This document shows, piece by piece, positions 9,816 to 22,500 of a stretch of 64,000 bases of DNA. The DNA lies in the NCBI RefSeq assembly GCF_030272615.1, contig NC_081405.1, positions 24,783,272 through 24,847,271 on the forward strand, given 5' to 3'. The position numbers and the translations under genes were made by a program. How positions within the stretch are numbered: position 1 is the first letter of the stretch; every line of letters begins with the position of its first letter. The notes under the pieces are model-generated. The model saw only the letters and a program-made list of their open reading frames with translations, was not told the DNA's origin and made no database searches. Origin of the DNA: Cryptomeria japonica. Lineage: Eukaryota > Streptophyta > Pinopsida > Cupressales > Cupressaceae.

Positions 9816-12797
9816 TTATGGTTCTCCATCTTCAACAATATCCACCTCTTGTTCAACACATGCCACCTCTTGAGCTTTGGTCCTTTGCCTGTATTCATGG
9901 TACCTGTTCATAGTTGGCTCCATATTCAAAGTCCTTTGGTACAGTAGTGATCTGCAGCCTTGTCCTCCACTTTGCAACCAACCCATCGGTAGCCTCTATA
10001 TTCTTGTGCATTTCATCAATCTCAGATTCAAAAGTAGAGGTGTGAATTTGTAGGTGACCTAGCACTTTAAAGAATTCCAAGGATATGCTTTGAGGGTCCC
10101 TAACATTTCTCTGATAATTATCCTTGAATTGGCGTATCATTTCACTAAGTTCCAATATATTCTCTTCGAAACTATCCATGAGATGATCGTCCAAAGCATA
10201 GAGATTTTCTTTAATTTTCAGTAAGTCGCTTAGGTAATGTCTCAAGGCATTATCAATATCATCAATATAGTCACTATAGATTTTCTCCTTCCAATCTAGT
10301 GCATCATGCCAAATAGGATTAGCCTCCCTAGGATGTTCAACTATTTTCTCGATGGTCAATATGGCATGGCCCAATGACAAGAGCTCTGTGACTTCCCTTG
10401 TGAGCAGAAAAATACTCCTATGTTCTTTTCTGACCTGTTGCAGTTCTATTAACAATTCCTTTCTTTTGTTCCATATATTTACATACAGCATTTTAAACTT
10501 AGTGAAATAACCTACACCAACACCATACATTTCATCGATCCAGTCAATGACAACTTTGGCATACCCCAAGTTACCTTTGACTTTCCTCACTGTGTCTGGA
10601 TCAATCCCTTGCACCTACGAACTTGAAGATTCTCTAGCAATAGGATTTATAAAAGATGAAATGAAATCCTTCAAAGATTGCACCTAAGATTGGAGCTCAA
10701 GATTATTCTTCTTTTGCTCCTGTGATATTTTGATCAACGCATGAACAAAGAAGTCGGCATGATAGACATCCCCTTCTAAAGTAGAGGGTCCCATATCCAC
10801 ATGGCTGATCTTATAATCCTTCTTAGTTGCATTACTTGCATCCACATTCCCAACAGGATCAGCAATTTCTAGGATTTGGTGGCTAGAAGCATAATCAGAG
10901 ACAATTCGAGACACCCGTTTAGCCTTCTTAGGCTTACGAGAACTTTGCAATAACAATGCAACTGTGTCAACTTCAGTGGAGATAGGAGTGGAAACCTTAC
11001 TTTTCTTTTCAACCTTTGTTTTCAGCCAAGCTGGAGAGGTTATCATAGTTTTTGATTCTTTATTGGTAACACCAGGGGTACTTCGCACAGGAGAGGAAGG
11101 GATTTCAAGCATACCAAAGAAAGATTAGTCATCAATGATTTTCTGATATATACCCTCAGAATCAGAGAGGCGATTTTCCTTTGAGCAGTGTAGCTCGGTC
11201 ATCTTGTTCACAAGTGGTTTTTAGTCGAGCAGTGGTCTCTTCCAGCTTTTCTCCATCATTGTCTGACTGAGATTTTCTGCTCAACGGCCTATCTGTAGAA
11301 TGGGTTGCTAGTGTTTGAACAGGAGAGGAAGAAACTGTTCCATGCTCTTTGCGTGATGATGACTTCTGACTTTGGGAAGAGTTGGCATGTTGTCTCCATT
11401 TACCATTCAACCAGTCAGATGTTCTCCTTAACACTGGAGCAGTACGAATCATCAGGTCTGAAACTTCCTCCTCTAGACCAATCAACCTCCAAATAAACTA
11501 TATTAGCAACAGTATGATATTTTGGGTCGATGATGACCTCATCCTTGATAACATCATCCGGGACATTGAAAGAAACACCAAGGGTATGTATCTGTTGCAA
11601 AGAGAGCCTCATATAGCTCCTTCTGAACACTTTAACATCATCTAAACAATCTTCACAAAAATCTTCAAGCTCAAGACGATGCATGTAACCTTTAGATCCA
11701 TACAGATGGTACCTTACATATCCTTTACTGTCAAAGTTGATCTCTAGCTGGTAAGGATGAAAAGTGAAACTTCTCTAGAAGTGTCCCCACTACCTTGGCA
11801 GCACCATTAGTTTTACAACAAAAGATATTGGTGGACAATGGAAAAGGGTATCCCCACTTTCCCATATTTAAATATTTTACATTTACTACAGACATTTGGC
11901 AGCAAACTTCTAAAAACGCAATATAATCAAAGGGAAAACGGGGCAGTTTCATTGGCTATTTCTCAAAACCCCCAATTCTAAGATATGAGAATCAATCGAA
12001 TTGGGTGTAAAAGCTTCCAAACTTCATCACAAAGTTAGTTGAAACACGAGAAAATTGTAAGCCAGGGTTTCCTTCCAATTTTCTGACTAGACCCATTGAG
12101 AATGCATCATTGACGCGGGACAAAGTATGTGTGCTCTTCTACAGGGTCAGCTGGGGAAATTTTTGATAAACAGGTGCAGAAACAGAGGAAGGGTGATGAA
12201 GCTCTAGACCTGGCCAAGCAAACTCTTGACTAGCAAGGATGTAAACAAGATATGAGCACATATGAAAAGCAAGGAACTGGCAAAAATTCCGCAATTGCTC
12301 ATTTAGAAACTGATGACAGAGACCCAATCAATGAAACTATCGAGAGCACAAATAGTGAGGATAAAATGACACATCCAAAATTCAAAAAAATCGATGGAAT
12401 TACTACCCATGACGCGGTGCAATAGGACTATGACTTCCTCAACTTCATCTTTGAAATGCATTCTTTTAAGCTTAGTGGGTAGCGAAGACTTACCTCTTTT
12501 TTCTGACTTTAGCCAATTCCTTGCTATACAATTCATGCAGAAGTCTCCATGTGCGCGAAAGCACTCTTCACCAGCCAAAACAAACATATTTTCAATAGCT
12601 TCTTTTTCAAGGAGGCACAAAGCGCAAGAAACGCTTTCAAGGTTAATTTGCACGATCACTTTACCGCCTTCCGCTCGAATTTCCTTAGTCTCAAGGTTGT
12701 ATCTCTCAGAGCAAGCTACAATCAAATCTATGCAGGGAACAACAAATGGAAAACCAACTGCGGAGGCCAAACCACACTGAACAATTTTCTCTCACAG
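9816..12797 (-). pseudogene. Large protein of element A, degenerate (homologue of the element B protein)
   Basis: Pieces in order from the 5' side are 12797-12303 (begins EKIVQCG..., motif FPFVVPCIDLIVAC), 12327-12139, 11952-11731 (MKLPRFPFDYIAFLEVC), 11684-11162, 11112-10684 (Lys/Ser-rich linker) and 10614-9816 (helical, coiled-coil-like C-terminal part, end at a TAA at 9816). Several frameshifts and stops separate them and no intron signals are needed. Each piece aligns by eye with the same region of the element B protein: FPFVVPC with FPLVAPC, LPRFPFDYIAFLEV with LPRYAFDSYVLIEV, and the RLSLQQIHTLGVSFNVPD region with a similar one. Function unknown; I do not recognise a named domain. Confidence 0.6.
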
Positions 12798-13089
12798 CGA
12801 GGTTCTCTCTCCTACTTCTAGCTCTTGCAAAAAAGTTTCAAAATTCAATAGCTCCATCACTGTATTTTGCACGCATGCCCACTGATTTTGTATTATACTC
12901 TACATGAGTGCGAACTAGATGATACACTTAGAGAACTCAAAAAAATGGAAGCTAGTTCAAAAATCATTTGCCACCCCGTTCATGTACTTAATTGATGTGA
13001 CATGCCTTAAATGCCGCATTTACTTTGCCTCTTTAAATGGTCCCTTAATTCGGCTTGTTCCTGCTGACAAGGCAAATAGTGTTAGTTCA

Positions 13090-13381
13090 TATAGAACCTG
13101 ACACAAAGGCGTTGCCTCGAAACCTAGGAAAGATTTGACAAGTCGCTCGGTCGGGGAAAATGCAAACTTATGAACCTAAAGTTGGGACTTGCAAGCTTTC
13201 TACAACCCGCGACATAGCGACCAAACACAAGATAGGAGACGTCGAGCGATTGGGGACTTCTAGAATTTCCTAACTCTGCGACTGACTTAGAAAAGGGATG
13301 CGACGCGCAACATGACTTCGGTAAATGACAGACTCCGCGACTAAAGGGGAGCGAATTCAAATTTTAAAATAAGGGGTAACA
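13090..13381. promoter_or_regulatory. 5' region of element A with clustered GCGAC/GTCGC motifs
   Basis: Within about 270 bp there are at least seven GCGAC or GTCGC pentamers (for example in GCGACATAGCGACC, TCTGCGACTGA, GATGCGACGCGC and CTCCGCGACTAA). The region is upstream of the element's minus-strand gene, in a more GC-rich patch. A control role is inference only. Confidence 0.35.
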
Positions 13382-13805
13382 GACTTGCCAGCAGGTTTGG
13401 GCAAAGAACTGACAGCATCAACAGCAATCGGCATAGTAATGTTGCCAGAAGCCAGAGAGCCGACAACAACGGGACCCACAGTCAAAGAACCAGGGGGCAT
13501 GGGTGTTGCACTAGGCAAATCCCCATGGGGAACATGGGGAGCTGCAGCAACAACCACCTAAGGAGCATCAGACCAAATAGCAGCAGCATCGATCATACCG
13601 TGAATCACAAGAGCAGAATCCCCCCCGCAAGGAGGAAGGTGGGGAAGTCAAAGGACGAGGGAACGCAATAGACATCCACAATAGATAACATCGTAGAAGC
13701 AGAAACCACTATCGAACCAGAGGCACTGACAACAGCATTCAAATGGAGAGAGTTGGGAGAGTTGTTGGGGAGAGCCATTAGAATTTGTAATTTTGTTATT
13801 GACAC
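13382..13805 (-). pseudogene. LINE ORF1 N-terminal fragment
   Basis: Read downward from 13770 (ATG giving MALPNNSPNSLHLN). It is Ala/Ser/Pro-rich, with one frameshift between 13605 and 13557, and ends LPKPAGKS at the junction with element A. An Ala/Pro-rich leader ending in a GKS-type motif before the DUF4283 region is usual for plant LINE ORF1. The continuation is at 8941-9152. Confidence 0.5.
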
Positions 13806-14377
13806 CCTAGTTGCAGAATATCATTGCTAGTTTATCAATCAACAGATCATTCCACAAAGAAAGATCATCTCTAGAGTCAACGAAATAGACTAGAATAGAG
13901 TAAATCATCCTACAATCTATCAAATTAATAATTGTTTCAGATCTAATCACATGCCATCGTTTTGATATACTGGTCACAGTTATGAATAAAAAGTTTACAA
14001 GTCACTGACAAAACTAAAGTCTTCTTTCCTTCCATCATTTCAAAATATTATGTTTATATTTAATTTCTACCTTAACTCCTTTATCTAAATTGCTTCGTTC
14101 TTCACCACATTGTTCGTTTTGAGAGATAAAATTATTTTTTTATTCAAACTAAACCTATAAGTCAAGAGACAACCCATTAACTATAGATTTAATGTGTTAC
14201 AAACCCAAAAAATATGATACAGATATGGAGATCAATAATACTAAAATTCAATGGAAATGTAGAGGGCAATCCACATGGAAAATATATTCGCCTTTGAACT
14301 CAAAACTCTAATTTCTTCACTGGATCTGATTATTTTATAACCATACACAACAACAATGAAAATTTAAAACTTGATAC
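13806..14377. other. Host sequence between LINE relic and gypsy element G2
   Basis: AT-rich with no gene or repeat that I can support. It ends with GATAC (14373-14377), the left target duplication of G2. Confidence 0.5.
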
Positions 14378-15989
14378 TCTAGACATCTAAAAATGGTCAA
14401 TGCTTGCGGAATCATACTTTAACATTTGCGCATTGCCTTATTTTAGGTTTTTGCGTCGCATTAACATTTCTTCTATGTTGTGTACTTGGTCTTTATCATT
14501 TGCGAGCATCGAGTCCTTCTTCTACATTCTTCATTTGCCTCGCTTTCGATTTTGGTCTTGTCGATAACAATATTTGTCATGTTTTTGGTCAATCTTATCT
14601 TGCCGCATCAATGTGCGTGTTAATTTGTCATCATTTTGGACATCGTCAATCCTAATTAGGGTTTTATCATCTTTTCAATCTTGTCATCTTGCGATTGATT
14701 CGTCATCGATCCTTGTCCTTCGATCAAATTGTCATCAATCTTGTCATCTTGCGATCAATTTGTCATCGATCGTTGTCGTTTTCAATCTTGTCATCATGCG
14801 ATCGATTTGTCATCGATCGTTGTTGTTTTCAATATTGTCATCATGCGATCGATTTGTCATTGATCGTTGTCATTTTCAATCTTGTCATCATGCGATCGAT
14901 TTGTCATCGATCGTTGTCATTTTCAATCTTGTCATCATGCGATCGATTTGTCATCAATCGTTGTCATTTTCAATCTTGTCATCATGCGATCAATTTGCCA
15001 TCGATCCTCATCTTTCTCAATCATGTCAATTTGGATCAATTAGTCATTGTTCCTCGTCAATTGGCGCATTTATCAGTCAAATCATTTATCAAGTCAAAAT
15101 CATGATCAAATCGAATCGATATCAATTATCCTTTGTCAAGACCTAATTGTCATCCTTGCATTTTCTAATTCATCTTCTAGGGTTTCATGATTTATTCATT
15201 TAACCTTGTTTGTCATTTCTCCCTCTAGGTTAAATAATTTATTTATTTATCCTAAGTCTTCTTGTCACAATTAAATGTTTATTTAATTGGCTAACTAATT
15301 CCTCCCTCTTTGTGAATTAATTAATAAATGAAAAATTGTTAATTAATTCACTTAATTCCTAATTTTCCAATTTACTAATTTCTTAATTCCTAATTTCCTC
15401 ATTTTCTAAATTTCTTAATTCCTAATTTCCTCAATTTTCTAATTTCCTAATTTCTAATTCATCTAATTTCAATTCTCTCCTATTTTTCTCCTAATTTCAT
15501 GGGAATGACATTTCAATTTGTCATAATTTGTCATAATTGACAATCAATCAATTTTGACATAGAAATTTGTCATAATTTTGTCATGTTTGTCATTCTTGAT
15601 TTGAAATTTCCTTTCAAATCTCTTCATGCTAATCTTGTCTTTTCTCCAATTTGTCTATAAATTGGATGAATTTCTTCAATCAAGATCCCTACCTGGTCGA
15701 ATTGATCACACTTCGAGTATTCTTGCGCTATCATCTTGTCTACTTGCTTTCACATCATGCTCATGCACTAGTAGGTGAGATCCACAACAAAGCTATTTGA
15801 AGGAGAAAGAAGGACAATGGAGCCACATGAAGGAGACATTCAAGTTTGCAATGGTTTGCGTTTAAATTGATGTCTTGTTTTCATGTCTTTATTGAGTGTA
15901 ATTAGGATTGTTATCATTGCATTTGAGTTTTCGTGATTGAACTAGGCTAATATTGATTTGCTTTGATGATTTCCAGATTCCTATCTACA
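14378..15989 (+). repeat. 5' LTR of G2 (1612 bp)
   Basis: It begins TCTAGACATC (the second base differs from the TGTAGACATC of the 3' copy) and ends CCTATCTACA. It is longer than the 3' LTR mainly because it has three more 47-bp tandem units and an extra stretch of TTCCTAATTT-type repeats. A TATA-like CTATAAATTGG lies near 15655. Sampled over 225 bp, the two LTRs differ at about 3-4% of sites. Confidence 0.92.
14676..15017. repeat. 47-bp tandem repeat array in the G2 5' LTR (7 units)
   Basis: Units start at 14676, 14736, 14783, 14830, 14877, 14924 and 14971. The period is 47 bp except for the first (60). Each unit holds CGATCGATTTGTCATCGATC, rich in CGATCG/ATCGAT palindromes, then TTGTC(G/A)TTTTCAATCTTGTC. 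The 3' LTR has only four units (starts 31998, 32058, 32105, 32152). Apparent long ORFs across this array are products of the repeat. Confidence 0.9.
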
Positions 15990-15994
15990 TTAAT

Positions 15995-16010
15995 TGGTGA
16001 ACCCGATGTC
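15995..16010 (+). other. Primer binding site candidate of G2
   Basis: TGGTGAACCCGATGTC follows the 5' LTR after a 5-nt gap. It starts with the TGG expected opposite a tRNA CCA end but is not the initiator-Met type (TGGTATCAGAGC) used by the copia elements here. I cannot name the tRNA. Confidence 0.5.
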
Positions 16011-16159
16011 TTAATGCTCCATATACACTCCAAGATCGCATTTCTTTTGATGATCCCATTATTTCTCCCATTCCATCTCTTGAAGAGCCTGTCATTGAAC
16101 CATGTCCACTACACAATCCTAGCCCCTCTCATGATCCTAATCTCCCTCATGATTCTAAC

Positions 16160-17080
16160 ATGTCAATGCAAGATGTTTATGAACCCTCGACATGCATAAT
16201 GGGTTCTTCCACTTTAGTGAAATCCGATCCACTTCAAGATCTCATTATTTCTCTCATATCATATCCACCTCATAATGGACTCGCGTCTTCTTCCCAAAGA
16301 AAAGAGTATCCTACAAGTCAAGATATTCATAAAGGCAAAGGAGTAGATCTTCATAAGCAAGAATCCCTTCATGTTAAAGAAAATATTAAGGGTCATGGCC
16401 TCAGTGAAATTCCTCAAGACATGGGTACCCCTACTAAATCCAACATCCCTTCAAAATCCAAACATATCCCTTCCCCATCATCCCTTCCATCCATCTTAGG
16501 TCCTTATATCCCTTCGTCCTCTATGCAAGGTCAACAAAGGCACACATCCTTGAGCAAATTTCATCAATCCAAAAGAAGTCCATTTCATTCATATCTATCC
16601 ATGCATTCCTTTCCCCCTCCAAGCAATTTGGATGCCAAGTATAAAAGTCATAAGTCTAGCAATCCACATGTATTCAAGGATCAACATGTCCAATATAATC
16701 GACATGTCAAAAGAAAGAACAATATGATCTATAAAGAAAAAGAAATATCCAAAAGGCCACAAAGGCCCACTGAGCAAAATAAAGCAAAGTCAAAATATAT
16801 ATGGGTTCCTAAATCCCTTATGCAAGCAATGCACTCCAAGGAACCACAAAAGCATGAAAAATCAAAAACCATGTGGATCCCTAAGTGGCTCCTTGAAGCA
16901 CAAAAGCCTAAAGAAACATCCAACTTGGCATCCAAAGTTACTATTCCTCCATCGAATCCTCTCAAATTTGTTCCTCCATCACCTTCTTCATCCATTTTGG
17001 GCCCTTATGTCCCAAAATCCCAAGCTATTCCTCCATCCAAATCTCACAATCTGAGATCCATTTTTCCTCCATCAATCCAC
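16160..17080 (+). pseudogene. First ORF of G2, 5' part (interrupted by copia)
   Basis: About 307 codons from an ATG at 16160. It is rich in Pro, Ser and Lys, with an internal repeat: SILGPYIPSS near the middle and SILGPYVPKS near the end, and KYIWVPKSLMQA followed by KTMWIPKWLLEA. The copia element enters at 17081. The same frame resumes at 23473 after the copia's right target copy and ends at 23607 (TAA). I see no gag helices, no CCHC knuckle and no protease D-S/T-G motif, although the ORF sits where gag and protease are expected. Function unknown. Confidence 0.6.
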
Positions 17081-17741
17081 TGTTAGTGTAGGTTTTTTTA
17101 TTTTCCTTATGTTAGGGGGTATTTATTTTTCCTACACATATATTATTAAGCTTGCTTAGGTTATTAGGTGTGGTTAATATGAGGACATGTGGCTGAATAC
17201 ATTAGCTACATGTGTAACTCTCCACCTCACATGGGTAGTTGAGTTACACACCCTCTTTTGGCTTGTTGTGCCACCTCTCATAACCACTATTTTGTCATTT
17301 CCTAAGTGGGTTATGGGGTAGTTGGGTTTCTCACCCTCTTTTGGCCTTATGTGCCACCTCTTATAACTCCTTTTTTGTTTTCATGTAAGGAGGTTATGCC
17401 ACATATTTTGACATTTACCAAGTAGGTAAAAACCTCCCACCTTTTATGGGGTAGTAGGTAAAACCTCCCACTTTTTATGGAGGTGGGAGTTAATGCACCT
17501 CTTGGTTGTATATGTTATTATTTTTCTATATAATAAGCAATATACTCTCACCTTCACAAGGGAAGTGATAGCTCGGTGAGAGTCTTCTCTAAATTCTCTT
17601 CTTTATCTCTATTTTTCTCTCATATCAGATTTATCTTCATTCAGCTATTTTGATCTTCGATCATCCGTTGCTTGGAGTTGCATGTGATCTATGACCGACA
17701 TCAGATCCTGGCTCAATTCTTGCTTCTCACAGAATTTAACA
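17081..17741 (+). repeat. Left LTR of nested copia
   Basis: It starts TGTTAGTGTAGG and ends GAATTTAACA. The TATA-like TCTATATAATAAGC near 17525 is a likely promoter. Confidence 0.97.
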
Positions 17742-17753
17742 TGGTATCAGAGC
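17742..17753 (+). other. Primer binding site, initiator-Met tRNA type
   Basis: TGGTATCAGAGC immediately follows the left LTR with no gap. This is the standard plant copia primer site complementary to the 3' end of tRNA-iMet. Confidence 0.95.
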
Positions 17754-18523
17754 CGTGTTGTCTGGTATAGCTCATTGCTTTTCTGATTTATTTGAGAGAT
17801 TTGAGATTGTTAGATAGCTAATATTTTTCTTAAAAACCAAGTATGCTCTTCTCCTGCATTTTCGTGTGATCTGGAGAATCAGAACAGTTTAAAGGAAAAT
17901 AAGCTTCTAGTTAAATCTGGTTTTATATATGTGTTCTTTGAGATCTGGGTGATTGCAGCATTTTTGGTAATATTGGAGGCTTCTTTAGCATTTCCAGAGT
18001 GTCCAGAAGGCTTGTGAAAATCATAAGTGACTTTTATTTCACCAAATTCAGAGTTTGGAGAACACAGTAAAAAAAATCAGAGTACTTGATGGAAAGCTGG
18101 AAATGAGCACTCTTCATAATTGCAGGTCTTATTGAAATATTCTACCCTTCTTTTTTAGATATTGCAAGTTGAATCAACTGCATGTTTTTTTTCCCTTCTA
18201 TAGATCATATCTTTCTTCTCACAACTCTATTTTACAAAAACGAATAGTTGTTGGAAAGGTATTAAGATACATTGAGCAGCAATAAGGCTAATTTTTTCAG
18301 ATTTTGTGTTAAATTTATATGTATTTAAACTTTCTATTTTGGCCATTAAAGCCTTAGAAAGCATTGTAATCTGATAAAAGCCTTGTAAATGCACTAATTA
18401 TAAAGTGCCAACCTTGTAATATTTGGGGGGGGTGATTTCAAAGACTAGTGAAAAGGGGGGGTGTCTCTTGTGTCTTCTTTCTTGCACTCTTCTTAACTCT
18501 TTGCAATCTTCTTTTCTGCTATC
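17754..18523 (+). other. Untranslated leader of nested copia
   Basis: 770 bp between primer site and gag start. No ORF of note. It contains two G-runs near 18430-18460. Confidence 0.7.
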
Positions 18524-19510
18524 ATGGATGCATCTACAGTTCCACTTTTAACACCATATAATTACTTTGAATGGAAATCTAAGATGATAATATATCTGAA
18601 AAGACATGGATATCATCGTGTTACTATGGGACTTGAAACTGAACCTCAAGATGCTGCAGAAAAGATTAAATGGTTTAATAAATGTGATGAAGCTTTTGGT
18701 ACATTGTGCATGTTAGTCTCTCCTGACCTTCTTTTTCACATTGAATCTACTACTACACCAAATGCAGTATGGACTACTTTGGGAAACCTCTTTGGTAAGC
18801 AGGATGAACTAAGAGGTCATCAATTGGAGAATGAACTCATAGGGTTGAATCCAACCAATTTTGATACTATACAAGACTTCTTCACTAAACTTAAGTCTAT
18901 AAGATTGCAGTTGGAACAGTGTGGAACTAAGAAAGATGATAAGCAACTGATCTTGAGTATTCTTTCTAAGCTTGGTCCTAACTATTCAGTGTTTGTTTCT
19001 ACATTCTATGCTACCAAATGTGCCCTAGGTACCACATTCAAAATGCCTTCTTTAGATGATTTTGCTGCAGAACTCACTAGGGAGCAGGACAAATTGGTTC
19101 AAATGGGTACAATAAAGCCCTCTAAGTCACATGCCTTAGTTGTAAATCAAGGCACAAAAGAACAGAAAGGGTCTAGTAAGCAAGATAAGAAACAAAAGAA
19201 CCAAGGAGAGAAGAAGAAAGATCAGAAATCTGCTACTTCAAAAGCAGACAATGAAACCTCTTCATCAAAGGTGAACAACCTAAGAAGGAGAAAGTCAAGT
19301 GTTCTTATTGTAAGAGGCCTGGTCATGATGAACATAAGTGTTTAAGGAAACAAATTGATCACCTTTCAAATCTTCTTGAAAAGAATAATATCAAGGTTCC
19401 TGATTCAGTCAAACAGAGTTCATCAGAAGGATCTTCTAAGGACATAGATAAGAGTAAGGGGAAAGGAAAGGGTAAGGCCCTAGTTGCTATTGCTTCACAA
19501 CCAAATTCTT
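18524..19510 (+). pseudogene. Copia gag (UBN2 type with CCHC zinc knuckle), frameshifted
   Basis: It starts at ATG 18524 (MDASTVPLLTPYNYFEWK, the usual copia gag start with a YxxW motif). The UBN2-type capsid region covers residues ~1-200, followed by a Lys-rich linker. A single-base frameshift near 19262-19268 moves the zinc knuckle CSYCKRPGHDEHKC (about 19293-19335, CX2CX4HX4C) into the frame used by protease and integrase. Gag would package the element's RNA. Whether the shift is a mutation or a deliberate gag-pol shift is open; the linker around it shows no obvious slippery site. Confidence 0.85.
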
Positions 19511-22500
19511 GGATAATTGACTCAGGTGCTTCACACCACATGGCTTCTTCAGAAGATGATTTCACATCTTTAGAGCCATGTTCTATGCCTTCCATCCTAA
19601 TGGGTGATGACACTCCTGTTGAAGTGCATGGGAGAGGGTCTGTTGATGTGGGTGAAGGAACATTTCAAGATGTCCTTTGTGTTCCATCTTTATCAACTAA
19701 TCTCCTATTTGTTTATCAGATCACTCACACTGGTTCTGGCAAGCGAGTTGAGTTCACATCAGATGTAGTGGTAATCAGCGAAATGCATAATGGGTCTACT
19801 GTTGTTGTGGGAAAAGCAGATCATCATTCTAGATTATATCAGTTTTCTCACTTTGTTCCTAACTCTCCTTCGACAGTTTTACTCACTCATGCAGATGAGG
19901 TGAGTTGTTTGTGGCATCAACGGTTTGGCCACTTGAACTACCGTTACTTGCAACAACTCAGTCAACAAGAAATGGTTTCAGGGTTGCCTTCTATTCGATT
20001 TTCTGATGGAGTTTGCCAGGGGTGCATTCTTGGTAAACATCCAAAGGAGAAGTATGATAAAGGTAAAGCTTGGAGAGCTACACAACTATTGGAGTTGGTA
20101 CATAGTGACTTGGCAGGACCATTTCCACAACCATCTTTCAGCAAGGCTAGATATGTCTTGACATTTATTGACGACTTTTCCAGATATACATGGGTTTACT
20201 TTCTCAAACAAAAGTCTGAAGTCTTTGAAAATTTTCTAGATTTCAAAGCTTTTGCAGAGAAACAATCTGGGAAGTTCATCAAGATTCTGCGTACAGATAA
20301 TGGGGGTGAATATGTTAATAATCAGTTTGAACAGTTTTGTGCTTCAGAAGGTATCAACATGCAGCACACAGTTCCATACAATCCTCAACAAAATGGTGTA
20401 GCAGAACGAAAGAATAGGTCCTTGAAGGAGATGGCTAATTGTATGATTCACTCCAAGTCTTTGGCACCTCAGTATTGGGCAGAGGCCATCAACTGTGCGT
20501 GTTACATCCAGAACCGAGTTCCTCATAAAGCTGTGAAGGGGGTAACTCCCTTTCAAGCTTGGACTGGTCGAAAACCCACAGTTAAACACTTTAGAGTGTT
20601 TGGTTCTCTTGCATGGGCCCACATTCCAGCTGATAAACGCAAGGCTATGGATCCACAGAGTAAGCCTTGCATATTTGTTGGATATCCAGATGATGTCAAA
20701 GGGTATAGGCTTCTCCATCCCACTACTCATGAGTTGTTCATTGAGAGGAGTGTTCATTTTGAGGAGAGTTCTTCTAGTTCTTCTCATACCACTTCTCCAT
20801 CCACTATCACATTGGAGAAATTGCATTATGATGACAGTTCTTCAGAGGATCTTAATCCTCCTAATCTTGATGAGGATTCTTCTTCCTCTACTTCAGATGG
20901 TGACAGTGATGATGAGGATTCACATTCCTCTCATAGTCATCATTCAGAGGCTGATGATTCTCCCCCCAGACTCTCCAGCCTCAGTGCCTCTTTAGGCTCG
21001 ACAAACTTTTGAGTCAGCCGGAGATTGGCTTGGTGATCCATTAGATACTAGAAGAACAAGGTCACAATTTCAGCAAGCTCCACATCTCTTCATTGCTTCA
21101 GCTTCTGATCCACAGTCCTTTCGAGAAGCTTCAGGTGTTCCTGAGTGGGATGCTGCAATGCAAGAAGAGTTCAATTCCTTGGAAAGGAATCACACATGGG
21201 ATTTAGTTCCTCTTCCTAAGGGAAGGAAACTTGTTCGATGCAAGTGGATCTATCGAACAAAATTTGCAGCGGATGGGTCGGTTGATAAGTATAAGGCTCG
21301 CTTGGTAGCAAAAGGTTTTTCCCAAGTTCCAGGGGTTGATTACTCTAAGACTTTTGCTCCAGTTGCTAAGATGAATTCTATCCGACTTGTTCTTGCTATA
21401 GCTGCAGCCCATCGTTGGGAAGTTCATCAGATGGATGTGAAGAGTGCATTTCTTCATGGTGACCTTCAGGAGGAAATCTACATGGAGCAACCACAGGGGT
21501 TTGTTCAGGATCCTTCACTTGTTTGTCGACTTCGAAAGTCTCTCTATGGCCTCAAACAGGCTCCTCGAGCTTGGTATGCCAAGATGGACTCATTTCTTCT
21601 GACAGTTGGTTTCACTCAGTGCCATTATGATCCGAACGTATACATTCTGCAACAAGATGAAACTCTCACATTTTTGGTTCTCTATGTTGATGACTTGTTA
21701 CTCACAGGGAGTCACTCATCCACCATCAAAGCAGTGAAAATTGCTCTACATGATAGATTTTTGATGTCAGACTTGGGTCTTCTGCATTACTTCTTGGGAA
21801 TTGAGATCACTCAATCATCTTTAGGAATCTTCCTTGGACAACCCAAGTATGCACTTGATATGCTCTCCAGATTTCACATGGCTGATTGTAAGCCTGCACC
21901 TACTCCATTTTTGTCAGGAGTCAAACTTGAGGCTAAGTGCTCTTCACCCTTGGTTGATGGCACTTTATATCGACAGATTGTTGGAAGCCTCATTTATTTG
22001 ACTCATACGAGACCCGATATTTCTTATGCTGTGAGCATGGTCTCTAGATTCATGCAGGAGCCACATGAGTTGCATTGGAAAGCAGCTAAGCGGATCCTCC
22101 ACTACATTCAGGGTACTCACAATTATGGAATTCAGTATGTAGCAGGTGTGGATATTGACTTGGTAGGATATACGAATTCAGATTGGGCAGGTGATTCTCA
22201 GGATCGCAAGTCTACTTCTAGGTATTGCTTCTCACTTGGTTCTGGTCCAGTTTGTTGGTCGAGCAAGAAGCAGTCTGCAATTGCTCTTTCATCGACAGAG
22301 GCCGAGTATCGAGGGGCAGTCAATGCCACCACTGAGGCTATTTGGCTTTAAAATATTCTTACTGAGCTTGGTATTCTAGTTAGAAAGCCTACCATCATCT
22401 TTTGTGATAATCAAAGTGCTATACAGATCTCAAAAAATCCAGTTCATCATTAGAGGACGAAACACATTGAGATACATATGCACTATATTCGGGAGCTCAT

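Larger units (their letters stand above)
9153..13381 (-). mobile_element. Element A: TG...CA element without LTRs, encoding a large protein
   Basis: The plus-strand left end is TGTTGGTTAACAGATTTGTC (9153-9172), identical to the left end of element B at 40888. The right end is GGGGTAACA (13373-13381). The flanks TGCTT (9148-9152) and GACTT (13382-13386) could be a worn 5-bp target duplication (3 of 5 match), and the LINE ORF1 reads through once the element is removed. I found no direct terminal repeats, primer binding site or polypurine tract, so it is not a normal LTR element. The terminal inverted match is only TGTT. The gene inside runs on the minus strand. Confidence 0.6.

Noticed and set aside
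9153..13381. Element A gene as a multi-exon host gene
   Set aside because: Breaks between pieces align with frameshifts relative to the collinear single-frame homologue in element B, and convincing splice sites are not needed.
14676..15017. Array of regular repeats resembling a CRISPR
   Set aside because: Units are contiguous with no unique spacers, lie inside a plant LTR, and differ in number between the two LTRs.
14574..15146. Long forward ORFs with repeating ILSSCDRFVIDRC-type peptides (also 31896-32372)
   Set aside because: They are translations of the 47-bp LTR tandem array in more than one frame, with no start or domain support.
20344..20826. Reverse-strand frame of 160 codons inside the nested copia
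   Set aside because: Antisense shadow of the well-supported integrase frame.
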